The translations under genes were made by a program, and so were the position numbers. The notes beneath the pieces are model-generated. The model searched no databases. It had not been told where the DNA came from and was given only the letters and a program-made list of their open reading frames with translations. From the NCBI RefSeq assembly GCF_035222275.1, contig NC_085885.1, positions 3,534,001-3,598,000 of the forward strand: DNA of 64,000 nucleotides, written 5' to 3'. Positions 1 to 11,016 of the stretch are shown piece by piece; the first letter of the stretch is position 1, and every line of letters begins with the position of its first letter. Source of the stretch: Podospora bellae-mahoneyi. Its lineage: Eukaryota > Ascomycota > Sordariomycetes > Sordariales > Podosporaceae.

Positions 1-395
1 CATCCCTGGGAGGCTTGATGACATTTGGCGGGTCGGTTTTGCGATGAGCTCAATCTTTGGGTCCATATTTTTCGGTTTAATCCAGCTATCTTGCTCGAGG
101 AACGACTCATCAGTGTCTTCATCCTCGTCGAAGTCCTCCCGATACAGCGAGAAGGAAGCATAGGGACTGCTGTATGGTTCAGGGTGTGTTGTGCGACGAA
201 GGGCAACCCAAGAACTGTTGTCCTCGCATGGAAGCTGTTGTCTGATGCTTGAATGCCGTCCGTGTGAAATTTGGAGATTCAGGTGAATTGGTCGTGAGTA
301 GACGAGGCGGCAATGGCATTTTAAGATGAAGTGTAGATCCAGCACCAGTAGGTACCGATGTAAATATGTTTGAAGGAAGAAATGTTCGCGAGGGG
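1..395 (-). CDS. Partial gene cut by the left edge, product unknown
   Basis: One minus-strand frame stays open from about position 395 to base 1, about 130 codons, and runs off the window. The part nearest the edge has a natural protein composition: an acidic stretch (REDFDEDEDTDESFLEQD, about positions 90-145) followed by a basic, Ser-rich segment. There is no convincing start codon in this frame, so this is probably an internal exon whose 5' boundary lies somewhere between 180 and 395. I do not recognise the family. The coding sense is inferred from composition and open length only. The upstream half, rich in Leu and His, could be untranslated sequence or intron. Confidence 0.35.
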
Positions 396-1218
396 GAAGA
401 GAAAGAAGCACTGAATACCTCAAAGTACGTATGATATGGGCCCATGGCTGGATATAGGCGTAGGTCACAGGTAAAAGATTGAATTGTCGGATGAAGAAGA
501 AAAGAAAAGAAAGAGGAAATACACTACCCACGATATCCTCTTGTACCCATCAACCCCTCCGGACTTCCCCTACAAAGCATAAGAAATATCCACCAAAATT
601 GTCCGAACTTTCTCGTATCCTTTCCTCGTATTCCTGTGTGGATGGCGTCTTTGATTAATGTTGGATGCCTATTCCAGTTCTAATGCACGCCAAATAGGGA
701 CTTTCCTTCTTTTCCTGCCCTTTGAAAACTCCACTTGCACCACACACACTGTCAGTCCATTGTAGCATGGCTGAACACAGTATCTGTTCCATGATACGAG
801 CCGACTGAGATAGCCATGGTAGCGCAGCCGTCTTCTGAGACTAAGATGGCATTCTCCAAATGAAAGCGAAGGCTTTTCAACACCGCAAAAGGATCAACTA
901 TCAACTGCAAAGTATTTTGAAGACTTGCTGGTCAACTGCGCTTGTTTGATACGGGACCCATCAGTAGCAGGAAGAAGGGGTAGCTCGCTGGAACTGAACA
1001 TGTCACAAATAGTTGCTTTATAGACTACATTTCAGCTTTAAGAGCCTCGACGTCACTTGACCATCATTCTCACCCTCCAACTCTATCTCACGCCCACTAT
1101 ACCCGCTAATCCGTTCATGCTGCTGCTATCTTCAGACTGCCAAAGCCACAACCGTGTCCGGACAAGTGAGTTTCCCAAGATCGTAATTCCGCGTGACTCT
1201 CTCAAACAGCGACCCGAC
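396..1218. other. Intergenic, no gene seen
   Basis: No long natural-looking frame on either strand. The stretch separates the left-edge gene from the 3' end of the crotonase gene, so it holds the 5' side of the former and the 3' UTR of the latter. Nothing else was recognised. Confidence 0.5.
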
Positions 1219-2079
1219 CTACAACTTGCTATCCACCCACCTCGGCTTCCTCTTCTCAACAAAACTCCTCACCCCCTCCTTCATATTCTCCCCAGCATCA
1301 ATCCTCCCATAAATCCCCCGTTCCACAATCTCCGTCGCCATCTCCGGCCCGACCCCCTCCCACCCCATCCTCAACCCCTCCCTCGTAGCAATAACAGCAT
1401 CAGGACTATTCCCCGCAAGCTCCTCCGCAACCTTAACCGCCTCCTCAACAACCCTCCCCTCCCCAACAACAAAATTCACCAACCCCCACCCCTTCATCTC
1501 CTCGGCCGTATAATTCACCCTCCCCAAAAGCGCCATCTCCCCCGCCCTCTGCCTCCCCACAGTCCTCATCAGCCTAGGCAACGCCCCAGCAAGCGCAATA
1601 ACTCCCTTGCCCACCTCCGGCAGCCCAAACCTCGCCTTCGCCCCATCAGCAACAACCATATCACAATTAATCACCATCTCCATCCCCCCTCCAAAACAAA
1701 GCCCATTCACCGCCGCAATAATAGGTTTCTTCCCCCCAGACCTGTTCGACAACCCCCCAAAACCAGCCGTAGTCATCTTCCGTGCCTCCACATGCTGATC
1801 GTGACCGCTCCCCCCCGGTGCATGAGACGAATCCCATTCTTTGAGATCGGCACCGGCGCAAAACGCCCTGCCCGTACCGGTCAAGATGGCGCAGCGCAGC
1901 CAGGGTTGGGCGTCGTACCAGTTCCACAGGTGGGCCATGGCGATGTGCTGGGGGATGGGGATCGAGTTTAGGGCTTTGGGGCGGTTGAGCGTCACCAGCA
2001 AGACATGGGGCGCGGGAAAGGAGATGTCGGTGTGGGGGACGTCGGGAGGGGGGTTGGTGATTTCTTTGGGGAGCGTCAT
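1219..2079 (-). CDS. Peroxisomal enoyl-CoA hydratase/isomerase (crotonase family)
   Basis: A 286-residue intronless protein with the crotonase fold signature. The first oxyanion-hole strand reads RAFCAGADLKEW and the second CFGGGMEM; the catalytic Glu region reads FGLPEVGKG. The last three residues are SKL, the classical PTS1 signal, so the enzyme is predicted to be imported into peroxisomes and to hydrate or isomerise enoyl-CoA esters, for example in fatty-acid or branched-chain acid breakdown. The start was set at position 2079 (MTLPKEI) because the frame upstream of it does not resemble crotonases and the length then fits the family. Substrate cannot be told from sequence. Long open frames on the opposite strand here are shadows caused by strong codon bias. 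Confidence 0.9.
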   Translation of the reverse strand: MTLPKEITNPPPDVPHTDISFPAPHVLLVTLNRPKALNSIPIPQHIAMAHLWNWYDAQPWLRCAILTGTGRAFCAGADLKEWDSSHAPGGSGHDQHVEARKMTTAGFGGLSNRSGGKKPIIAAVNGLCFGGGMEMVINCDMVVADGAKARFGLPEVGKGVIALAGALPRLMRTVGRQRAGEMALLGRVNYTAEEMKGWGLVNFVVGEGRVVEEAVKVAEELAGNSPDAVIATREGLRMGWEGVGPEMATEIVERGIYGRIDAGENMKEGVRSFVEKRKPRWVDSKL

Positions 2080-2571
2080 CGTGGCGTTGTTCGTGATGGT
2101 GATGATAACAACGGTAAAGGAAAAGGTAGGTAAGTTTGACGGTTGACAACAGTTGTACCTACATTGAACTAAAAAGATGACTATGCTCTGATATAAGTCA
2201 ACCACCCCTCACTAACCCTGGTCGGCAACGGCGTCATTCTGTTGGGGTTGGCCGTGGAGGACGCGGTCCCGCGGCGCGGATTGGGTGGCAACGGCATCCG
2301 TGCCGAGGCTCACTCGGGTCTCCAACTCCGGCAGGCAAGCAATGCTTATTCTCGACTCCAACTCCAAATATCAACGTGTCCGTAGAAGAAAACCAACAAC
2401 ATATTACAAGTTTCCTACGCTTGTGAATCTAACCAGCAAACTCCATCACCCTGAAAATCGTGACCCCAGCTACAGCTGCTCCAGTGTGCTTTTCGGTAAT
2501 AAATGTACAGCAATGAATAAATCCCACCCGTTTGTCCCAACATCCAAACATCCCAACAATGTTACGCCAGA
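2080..2571. other. Intergenic, no gene seen
   Basis: Lies upstream of the crotonase start and downstream of the RBM25-like stop, both on the minus strand. It should contain the crotonase promoter. No distinct element was recognised. Confidence 0.5.
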
Positions 2572-4997
2572 TCAGGCAGGCAACCCGCGCTTCTCGCTCT
2601 CTGTAAAGAAGATAACCATGCGCCAAAGCTTCTTCACAAGATCTTCCGCGTCTTCATCCAGAGCCTCGCCGAGGGTCTCAACCAGCTCGGCTGGCTTCTG
2701 ATGTTTGCGCAAGTGCTCCTCCACCACGTCCACCAGGAACTGCTCTTGCACACCCAGAAACTCAACAACCTTCTTCTCAACAAAAGGCCTCAGCTTATCA
2801 CGGATGATGCCTTCCTCCAAGTAGTCCCACTTGACATCCCAGGCCCACAAGCCTTCCTTGTCGACGGGAATTTCTTGAGCGAGCGCGCGGACAGCATTCG
2901 CAATGTCCTCCTCTGTCATGGCCTTGGTGTCGGTGATGGGTTCAAACTTGATGGGTATAAGGGTGCGCTTCGTAGTCTTGTCTTGCTCGTCATCGTCCAA
3001 CAAGCCCTCCACCTCGGCAACAGTGCGCCGTGTAGTGGCAGCGCGCTGGGCAACCTTTTGAGCAGCAGCACCGAAAGAAATGGTAACTTTCTGCGGTGCT
3101 GCAGGGGCGGCCGCAGGGGCAGCAGGGCGATGGGCAGTCATCACCTCAGCTTGGCGCTCGAGGAAGGAGTCAGCCATATCCCTGGCATGCTCCATATCGG
3201 CCTCAGCCTTGCGCAGCTCTTCCTGTTCCTGTCTTCGGTCCATCTCGTCGCGTGCCGCCTCCTGATTGCGGAACGCGGTCCGATCTCGGATCCATTGACT
3301 GTGATCGCGGTAGTAGAGGTGGACCTTGCGCGATGCTTCCCTCTCGTCATCCCAGTTTTTCTCCTTATCCAACTGATCCTCTTTCCTCCTAGCAAAACCT
3401 TCTGTCTCAACCCTCTCACGCTCACGTTCTCTCTCCAAGGCAGCGGCGCGTTGTCGCTCACGATTAACCCACTTCCGCTCCGCCTCCAAGTAAGCTTTAT
3501 CCTCCTCTGCGCGCTGCTTGGAAAGCTCGCGCTCGTAGAGCTCTTCGTCGTCGGCATCTGTATCGTCGTCATCTCGAATTTGCGGCCCGTGACCATTAGT
3601 GGTGCCTCCGTTCACAAAGTCAATGCCCCGGTTTTGCCCCCTAGGACCTGACGGCGCATTGGGAACACCACGTGGGCCAAGAGGAATGTTGTTGGAGTTG
3701 GCACCTGGCGGAGGAGAGTCAAGTCGAGATTTCCTCGGCGCGCCATTACGTTGCCTCTCTTGCTCCTCAAACTCTTCTTCTCTTCGAAGCCGTTCCAGAT
3801 CGCGACGATTGCTCCGATCTCGGAAGGCAGCGATTTCGGCGGCAACTGTAGCGCGCATTTCAGCAGGAATATCGGCGAGGTCATCCTCGGGCGCAATAGG
3901 GATATTGATCACTTCAATATTGTCGCCAATCCCATTCATGCCATTGCCCATGGCGGTATCTCCTTCAGCATCCCTGCCACCGCCAGCTCTGGGGTAGAAC
4001 AGGTTCCGAATGAAATGTTTGAGAGATTGCCGAGCCTCGTACAACCTCGCGTCGTAGTTGGAGTCATCAGGGAGTGCTTCCTTCCAAGACTCAATGTACC
4101 TTTCGGTACTGGAGTCTACCACAACCTGCAACTTGACTTTCTCAATGTCCTCGAATTTGTCGTCTTCGTCGGCGGGAGGGTTCTCGATCGGCGCTTGTTT
4201 CTTCACGGGTACCTCGACGTCTTTGAGTAACTCGACTGCGAGGGCAAGTGATTCAGGGTCTTCGTACTGAGCAAAACCAAACAAGTCCCCCTTGTGCTCT
4301 GACAGATGGGACTGAGCCGAGCCCCATCTTTGCACCCTGCCAACTGCGTTCAACAGCTTTTGAATTCCCTCTTCGCCACCCACGCCACTCGGAATCTTGT
4401 GCACGAATATTGTTCGCAGTCGCTCCTCGGGGGTGGGTGGTACTAGTGACTGTATATTCTCTCTCATCTGCGCCCGGGACTGGTCGTGCCTGTCTGAACC
4501 AAGACCAGGTCTGGCTGATGTGGGGGTATGAGAATCTCTTCGATCGGTCAGAGAGGCGCCAGGCTTGAGAGGCGGGACGGTGGAGCCGAGGCGAATCACC
4601 GGAGCGTTGAAGTTGATGTTGGGAAGATTGGGCGGTGGTTGAAAGGATGCAGGCAGGCCGCTTGGTCGATTAGCTTGAGCAGGGAGACTAGACTGCTGGA
4701 CACCCGGGGGTGGTGCCATTCCAGGGGCAGAGGACATGCCTGGAGGGGGCCCTGGAGTAGATCGGTTAGCAACAGCGGAACATGAGGCTGAGGGACGACA
4801 GCATACCTAGACCGGGAGGTGGTGCCATTCCAGGAGCATGAGTAGCGCCCGGGAAGGCAGCATAGCTGGGAGGAGCGCCATAAGGCGGGGCTATAGAGTA
4901 AGAAGTGTCAGCATCAGCTACCAAGAACGAGGCTGCGATGAAAGTTGAGGATCGCGGCGAGCAAGGCTGGCCCACCTCCATAAGGATTGTATGCCAT
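2572..4997 (-). CDS. RBM25/Snu71-like U1 snRNP-associated splicing factor
   Basis: Three exons give a 761-residue protein: 4976-4997, 4807-4890 and 2572-4751. The introns open with GTGGGC and GTATGC, end in TATAG and TCCAG, and the joins keep a Pro/Gly/Met-rich N-terminus (PPYGAPPSY, GMAPPPG repeats) in frame. An RRM follows (from about FVHKIPSG), then a long charged middle rich in Arg/Glu (coiled coil and RE-type low complexity), and a C-terminal PWI domain of about 90 residues (WDVKWDYLEEGIIRDKLRPF onward). RRM, charged linker and PWI in that order is the RBM25/Snu71 architecture, so the protein should act in the nucleus in 5' splice-site selection with U1 snRNP. It lies head-to-head with the bS21m gene. 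Confidence 0.9.
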
Positions 4998-5642
4998 CGC
5001 CGAGACGTGGCAGCGGGGTTGATATGAATGAAGCTGTGGTCTCGAGAGGTGTTCCTTGGATAATATTCTGGCTTGGCGCGACAATCGTGGGGTATTGTGA
5101 TGGGAGCGTGGTGAATGATGCAGAGGTCAAATTTGTTGTCTTGACAGCGACTGGCAAAAGTTCAACTCCAACGACCGACACAGCTAAGTGCACGGTCCGT
5201 CGCCATGGCGGTACTTGGTACTTCTGGCCCACCTTTGCAGTGTCTCAGCCACGTGACTTGGCAGTGAATGAAGTCAAGTATACCTCAATGGTTGCTCCAA
5301 AACTCCATTATCAAGAATATAAACGTCCTTCTGGATAGCTATCAAGATCCGAAAGCCAGTCAGGGAAGCATGTTTGAGGTGTGCTGCCTCTAGTAGGCTC
5401 TGACATGCAAAGTGTGAGAAGCACCAGCCACACATCATACAATGACACCAGCCACAGCTACCAACCAATTCGGAGATAGCCGTGCCGAGCGCGCGACTTC
5501 AAGAAAATAATTCGAAACCTTTGCCAGTCCTGAGCACCTCAACGGCAGCGCCACGGATATCCGTGATCAATTGCGTACGGTCTCTCTCTGTTGGATCCCT
5601 GCTTCGTCTGCCATAGATACTGACATTCCCTCCCTCAGAATC
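4998..5642 (+). promoter_or_regulatory. Shared intergenic region between two divergent housekeeping genes
   Basis: About 645 bases separate the starts of the RBM25-like gene (minus) and bS21m (plus). The region must hold both promoters. No TATA box at a convincing distance was seen, which is common for housekeeping genes. No further gene was recognised. Confidence 0.4.
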
Positions 5643-6365
5643 ATGGAGTTCCGCCCACTCGCCCAGATCTGCCGCACGGCAACATCATCAACCAAACCAT
5701 CACCCCTCCTCCTCAACCTCACCCAAACCTCCCACTTCTCCACCGCCCGAGTGCTCCGTCAAGAAGCCACCGCTGCCACCCCTTCACCAACCACCATCAC
5801 CACCACCACCACTACCTCCCGCCCCAAACAAAAAATCCTCGGCCTCGCCTCGAAACACAACCGCACCCCCGCCCCTAGACCACCCCCCCTCAAAGTCGAC
5901 CCCTTGTTCGGTCCCTCCTCTTCCTCCTCCACCGGCTCCCTCTCCACCTCCCGCTCCAGCCTCTTTAACCGCACCGTCGGCAAAAAGGAAACCCAAGTCT
6001 TCTCCGCCATCATCAACCGCGACGCCAAAGAGTCCCTCAGCAAAGAATCCAGCGGCACCCTCTCCAACCTGACCACCGCCTTGTTCATGACAAACGCCGG
6101 CCTCCAAACCCCCGACATTCGTCTCCGCCCTACCAGCGGCCGTACCGTCCCCGTCAAGAGCAACGATCCCGCCAGAGCGTTCAAGGTGCTCAACGCGCTG
6201 TGCAGACACAATAACTTGTCAAACACGGTCAGGGAGCAGAGGTTCCATGAGCGGCCGGCGCTCAAGAGGAAGAGGAAGCTGAGGGAGAGGTGGAGGGCGA
6301 GGTTCAAGGATGGGTTTGTGGCGGTTATCGACCGGACGATGGAGTTGAGGAAGCAGGGGTGGTAA
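5643..6365 (+). CDS. MRP21: Mitochondrial small-subunit ribosomal protein bS21m
   Basis: A 240-residue protein in one exon. The start at 5643 (MEFRPLAQICRTA) gives an Arg-containing, acid-free N-terminus typical of a mitochondrial targeting peptide; an in-frame upstream ATG-like start at 5571 would add 24 residues that do not look like one. Residues about 20-110 are low-complexity Ser/Thr/Pro. The C-terminal 70 residues carry the S21 signature: AFKVLNALCRHNNL, then the Arg-rich helix KRKRKLRERWRARF. The family is a small-subunit component near the mRNA path of the mitoribosome. The long N-terminal extension is usual for fungal bS21m. Confidence 0.88.
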   Translation: MEFRPLAQICRTATSSTKPSPLLLNLTQTSHFSTARVLRQEATAATPSPTTITTTTTTSRPKQKILGLASKHNRTPAPRPPPLKVDPLFGPSSSSSTGSLSTSRSSLFNRTVGKKETQVFSAIINRDAKESLSKESSGTLSNLTTALFMTNAGLQTPDIRLRPTSGRTVPVKSNDPARAFKVLNALCRHNNLSNTVREQRFHERPALKRKRKLRERWRARFKDGFVAVIDRTMELRKQGW

Positions 6366-6586
6366 GGGCAGGACTGAAGGAAAGGGTGGGTAGGGAGGGG
6401 TGTAGATCTTGTAACAACAATAATCACGAGAGGTCACAAAAATAGACTGTGTTTGGTATTTTTCTTTCTGGTATTATGTATCATCTGCCTTGGCCTTTCG
6501 CTGCCCATCTTGGGAGGTGTATACAAACTGCAAGATATGCAAACTGCAAACCTCAAAAAAAAACAACATCCATCCCATCGCTATAC

Positions 6587-8986
6587 CTAAAAATCACTCA
6601 CAGCCCAATTTCTTCCCCTCATTACCGGCGTGCCCACCGGACTCGTCGCAATCTTCGGTCTGCTCATAAATACCGCCTCATAATCATCCTCCTTCCCCTC
6701 ATTAATCAACTCCTCGGCAATCAACAGCGTGGTGTTTCCCTCATCCTGATAACTATTCTCTCCTTCCTCTTCCAACGAAGAAAAATATGCACTCCTCGGT
6801 CTTCCTCCCTGATTCTGGGGAGTGGCGGGCGCCGCTTTGGCCTGCCGGAGGGATCTCCTCCGCTCAATCTGAGCCTTTTGCTTGACGGCTTCAAAGTTGG
6901 CCATGGAGCGGCGGGTGCGGGAAACGAGGTCCTCGTAGCCGTTTGTGCCTGTCGGTGGGGAGGGAGGGGTGATAGAAGGAGGTTGGGGTTGCTTTTGCGG
7001 TTCGGGGGCCGGGGAGTCGAGGAGCAGGTCGTCGTCTTCGGCGGAAACACGCAGGTTGGCGTGGGAGGTGCGCCGGGCCATGGAGAGGCGGGTTCGTTCA
7101 GCTAGGGAGAGGGTGTGCCTGCTTCGCTTGATCGGGGAGGGGGAGGCGTTGCTGACGGAGGCGAGGATTTGGTCGGCCATTTCCTGGGTTGGAGATGGCA
7201 ACTCTTCTGGCGAGGAGGCAAGTTCGGGGGAGAGTTGTGGCGCAGGTAAAACGGTATTCCGTGTTGGGGTTAGGACCGGCTTGGGTGGTGAACTGAGACG
7301 CCTTCGTGGGCTCTGAGTGGGTGTGGGTGTCTGGGTAGGTTCCCGTCTTCTTGGTGATGGTGTATTCGATTTGATGGTGGCTGACCGGCGGAGAGCGTGA
7401 CGGGAGGGTGTTGTTGGGATTTCATTCACGTCAATTTCATCGTGGTAAAACGACTGTGCCTTTCGAAGAACCGGCTCAAACACCGGCTCGAGCTTGATCG
7501 GGTCCCGGCGCGGAGGTGATGGGCGGACCGCGATTGGCGTTGGCTCATGGTCGCTAATGTCTGAGATCTCTTCGCTCTCGGACTCGACAACGCCGTCCAA
7601 ATCTAATGGCGGGACTGCCGTGGGCGCTTGTTGGAAGAAGGATGGAATGTGGGGCGCGCTGGGAGTAATGCCATCCAACTCGGCCTTGAGATTCGAAATC
7701 AACTTCTCGTACTCGTGATCGAAATCGCTCGCCCTGCTTAAGGCCAGCTTCTTTGTGCTTGCCCGCCCGATATGGAGGGTCTCGTGTCCTCGAAATCCAA
7801 GATCAATACCCCTTGGTCGTTCCTGTGCTCCAGCCTGTCGTGTGGTAGACCCTGATGCGGTGTTCCCAAACATCCTCTGGCGGAAGCCCTGCCACCTTTC
7901 CAGCCTCTCCCTCTGGCTTCTAACACGGTCATCGAGCTGTTCCAGCAACCCAGGCTCTTTTTCGTCCAGCTCAGCCAACCGATCAGATTGAACCCTCCTC
8001 CAAACCCTGTCAAAGGGCGCTGACAAGACTCCATCTCTCTGGGCCTGGCTGTCCCCATGCAGGAGCGTCTCCATCCAGCGCTCGCTTCCGGTCCAGTTGT
8101 TCCTAACAGTCTTCCATACATCTCGTCTGGTCTGTTCAGGCACTCCTTCCTCGTCGTCGCCGTCTTGGTCTTGCTGTTGCCTCCGCCTGCGTGCAATGCC
8201 TCGTTCTTTGTCTGCCAATAATTCGGCAAAGCTGTTGAATCTCTTTCTCAATGCATTCTTTTCATCCAATATTCTTTGCAAAGAGACCCTATGCGCCAGG
8301 ACCAACACCGTCAGCTCTGTCTTGTCCCCAGAATAGCCCATATTCTCTAGCGCCAGTGCTTGGGCCAGTGGTGGACTCATTGGGTCGCGCGAGTTGAGCT
8401 GCCTCTCCGCGACGACTTTCTTCAAGACGACCGACGAGAATACCGCCAAGACCTCTTCCAGCCTCTCGCCCTTGCACTCGTCCAGCATCGTCTTGCGCAC
8501 CACGGCATCTCTTCCCAGGACCCCATTCTTCTTGGCTTGTTCCAATTGTCTCAGCAAGGCGGCGCGCAGGTTCAGCGACTGAACCTGGTCGTTCGGAGGG
8601 AAGAATGGAAGCAATTTGTTTCTTGTTTCGTCCCTGTCGTAGAGAGCGAAGAGGTGGTAGAGGGCCCATTCGACGCATTGGATGCGCTTCTTCTGTCCGC
8701 CGGCATCTTTGGCGTTGAATGTCGAGGGAGAGATACCGGGCCAGTCAGGCGAAAGGTCTAGGTCGAGGAGGCGGAGGTTCGTCAGAAACAGCGAGACGTT
8801 GGAGATGGAGGTCGGTGAAGCGACAACGGGCAACGAGGCTGATGGGTGCTGGGGCGGCGGGGCAGCTGGGGCAGTCCCACGGATTGAGTTCAAGGTCGTC
8901 GAGGGAGGCGGTTTGCTAAGATGAGAGGGCGCACGAGTCGAGCGAGTGTAGGTGGCAATGGATGTGGTCGAAGTAAGGTTCGCCAT
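6587..8986 (-). CDS. HAUS augmin-like complex subunit 6
   Basis: A 799-residue protein with an N-terminal HAUS6 domain at about residues 65-290. Diagnostic segments are NVSLFLTNLRLLDLDLSPDW, KKRIQCVEWALYHLFALYDR, LLPFFPPNDQVQSLNLRAAL and RKTMLDECKGERLEEVLAVF. The rest is a Ser/Pro-rich, probably disordered tail with basic patches. HAUS6 is part of the augmin complex that recruits gamma-tubulin to the sides of existing microtubules and so amplifies spindle microtubules. The start at 8986 (MANLTSTT) was chosen over a far upstream start (9217) because the 77 extra residues look untranslated. No intron was needed. The gene converges with bS21m, leaving about 220 bases between the stops. Confidence 0.9.
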   Translation of the reverse strand: MANLTSTTSIATYTRSTRAPSHLSKPPPSTTLNSIRGTAPAAPPPQHPSASLPVVASPTSISNVSLFLTNLRLLDLDLSPDWPGISPSTFNAKDAGGQKKRIQCVEWALYHLFALYDRDETRNKLLPFFPPNDQVQSLNLRAALLRQLEQAKKNGVLGRDAVVRKTMLDECKGERLEEVLAVFSSVVLKKVVAERQLNSRDPMSPPLAQALALENMGYSGDKTELTVLVLAHRVSLQRILDEKNALRKRFNSFAELLADKERGIARRRRQQQDQDGDDEEGVPEQTRRDVWKTVRNNWTGSERWMETLLHGDSQAQRDGVLSAPFDRVWRRVQSDRLAELDEKEPGLLEQLDDRVRSQRERLERWQGFRQRMFGNTASGSTTRQAGAQERPRGIDLGFRGHETLHIGRASTKKLALSRASDFDHEYEKLISNLKAELDGITPSAPHIPSFFQQAPTAVPPLDLDGVVESESEEISDISDHEPTPIAVRPSPPRRDPIKLEPVFEPVLRKAQSFYHDEIDVNEIPTTPSRHALRRSATIKSNTPSPRRREPTQTPTPTQSPRRRLSSPPKPVLTPTRNTVLPAPQLSPELASSPEELPSPTQEMADQILASVSNASPSPIKRSRHTLSLAERTRLSMARRTSHANLRVSAEDDDLLLDSPAPEPQKQPQPPSITPPSPPTGTNGYEDLVSRTRRSMANFEAVKQKAQIERRRSLRQAKAAPATPQNQGGRPRSAYFSSLEEEGENSYQDEGNTTLLIAEELINEGKEDDYEAVFMSRPKIATSPVGTPVMRGRNWAVSDF

Positions 8987-9836
8987 GGCTGGAGCATCTT
9001 CTTCTCTAACACCAACTTTGCAAGATTCCGGGTTCGCTGATGACTGGGCTAGTCCAGTCAGTGAATTGGGGACTGCGGAACCAGTCGCAAACAGAGGAAA
9101 ACGAGTGACGGTTCCAGAGCTTCGTCTGGGAAAGAGAGACAGGGCAAACTTCAGGCGGTCAAGAGGCAGAACAGCTGGCAATTGCACACACACAATGGAC
9201 ACACGTGGACGGCGCATTCGGCAACACCAAAGCTCCCTCGATCATGCACGTAGCGGGTGGTAAACAATCCAAGTGGGGCCGCTCGAGTCGCATGCGCTAG
9301 CCAACAGCACTGCCAGCGATTGGCCCCGTTGCCAGGGACATTCAGGGTTAGGGTACATGATCAGTCATGCTTCCAACTTGCTCTGTCTCAGCATGCATCA
9401 ACATTCACAGGGCCCAAGTTGGCCATTTGTTCGGCCAGATATTTGAACCTACTTGAGTTCCCCCTACCTGAGACACCAAGGTACCCATCATGTCGCCAAC
9501 AAACTTGAGCTAAAATTTCGAGTGGGGTTCCCTGGATTCAACGCCTCCCCATCACCAAGAGGACGATGGACCAACAAAGTCATTTACGAATAACAGGGGA
9601 TGAGGCCTGCTTAATAATACCTAACGCAATGTCTTATTGTACTTGGTGGTTTCTGTAAACCCCTCAGGGTTCTTTCCTGGCCCTCTTGCGTCATCGTCCT
9701 CCCCCTTGCCATTGATACCTGAGGACCAAGGCGTTGGACGCTGAATAGGGGCCTTTTGTTTATTGTCCTGGATCCATCCACCCGGTAGCAGCGGCTCTGT
9801 GACACTGAGCTGAAGAGACAACTCAGCCACATTGGC
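8987..9836. other. Intergenic between HAUS6 and a divergent small gene
   Basis: About 850 bases between two divergent starts. Presumably both promoters lie here. No additional gene or repeat was recognised. Confidence 0.45.
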
Positions 9837-10379
9837 ATGAGTGAGGAGGAAGTTGCTCATTTCGTCCCCGAAACTGTCGTGCCAGCCAAAGTTGACCGAA
9901 GCATGAGCAATGCCAGTCGTCACACTGACGACTACCAGCCCAACGCACTATCCGACGAGGACTTATTGGAAATTGTGCAGGTGGATATCACCAATGATCT
10001 CTTGAGCACTCAGCCTTTCTCGGGCTTAAATTACCTTGCAGTACATGCATCATGCCATTTGTTGTTTAGGGAAATCTACACGACACTCAACGAAAGGCGG
10101 AACAAAACATGGATGGCGGTCAAGAGTTCTTGGAGGCCAGGTAGCGAGAGACTCGCATTGTCGCTGGCTTTCAGGGTGTTGAAGATGGGGGATCGGGATG
10201 AAGAGTGTCTACAAATCATAGCTGAGGCATTCGACCCTTGTCGCAACAGGGCCAGTCCTAGAGCGCATATTTACTGGGATCGTCTCCTTCTTGCTGATGA
10301 GGAGGGTGAGCCGAAGAAAGGCCAATTGAATGCCGATGGAGATGGCTTGATTGATAATGGCGCCTGTTGTGTCATGTAA
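9837..10379 (+). CDS. Hypothetical 180-residue protein with a C-terminal CaaX box
   Basis: A single open frame with an ATG start. The family is not recognised. The first half is acidic (SDEDLLEIVQVDITNDLL); the middle reads as helical and basic (LNERRNKTWMAVKSSW, LALSLAFRVLKMGDRDEECL). The last four residues are CCVM, which fits the CaaX prenylation consensus with Met in the last place, the type preferred by farnesyltransferase. If used, the protein would be lipid-anchored at a membrane like Ras-type proteins, although no GTPase motif is present. The adjacent Cys could be palmitoylated. Composition supports a real gene; the lipid call is inference from four residues. Confidence 0.6.
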   Translation: MSEEEVAHFVPETVVPAKVDRSMSNASRHTDDYQPNALSDEDLLEIVQVDITNDLLSTQPFSGLNYLAVHASCHLLFREIYTTLNERRNKTWMAVKSSWRPGSERLALSLAFRVLKMGDRDEECLQIIAEAFDPCRNRASPRAHIYWDRLLLADEEGEPKKGQLNADGDGLIDNGACCVM

Positions 10380-11016
10380 TATGGATCGACATTGCATCAA
10401 GAGGTAAAGGGGAAATAATAGGCAAGGATTCACCCTAAACCCCTTCATGATCCCATAGACCTTCCACCAAATCTCTTTAATCCTCACAACACCCCTTTCT
10501 TTAACGACAACTCCATAAAAGCAACTCGTGTCATCCGCTTGTCAACCTCAATCTTCCCAAGCAACATACCCCGATTAATCACCCCCCTAACTAAACAGCC
10601 CCCATAAAAACAAATAAACCCGAAATCAGGCTCGGGCAAGGAAGTAAACTGCCCCAAAAAAGAACATAAGCCACATACCGAAAGTCAGTCTCATCAATCG
10701 GCACCGGGCACAATGATATATTCTTGCATCCTCTACCAAAAGACACATTTTATGGTAAAGTCAATGTTATAAACCAACAAAATCCTTGTCTTTTGTAAGC
10801 TAACAAGGTGGGTATAGATGATGCAAGACAAAAGCCAAACAAAACATAACCCCCTTTTACCCCTGACAGGCTGGGTGTAGGTCCCACTTTCCCTGACCAT
10901 CACCTTAACTTACATGTAAGGTACAATAATTTCCTCCCGATACTACAACATTTTTCCAACCGAGTTCCCTTGCACCGTTACCATTTATTTCAATCAACAT
11001 TGGGCTTTTCAGGGTT
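10380..11016. other. Intergenic, no gene seen
   Basis: A/C-rich stretch with no long natural frame. It contains the 3' side of the CaaX gene and possibly the 3' end of the unresolved minus-strand locus that follows. Confidence 0.45.

Noticed and set aside
1057-1971. Plus-strand 304-codon open frame
   Set aside because: Exact antisense of the crotonase gene; Pro/Leu/Arg/His-rich shadow produced by codon bias.
2701-3651. Plus-strand 316-codon open frame
   Set aside because: Antisense of the RBM25-like gene; no natural domain.
5759-6427. Two minus-strand open frames over bS21m
   Set aside because: Antisense of a conserved ribosomal protein gene; composition is Gly/Val or Pro/Leu biased.
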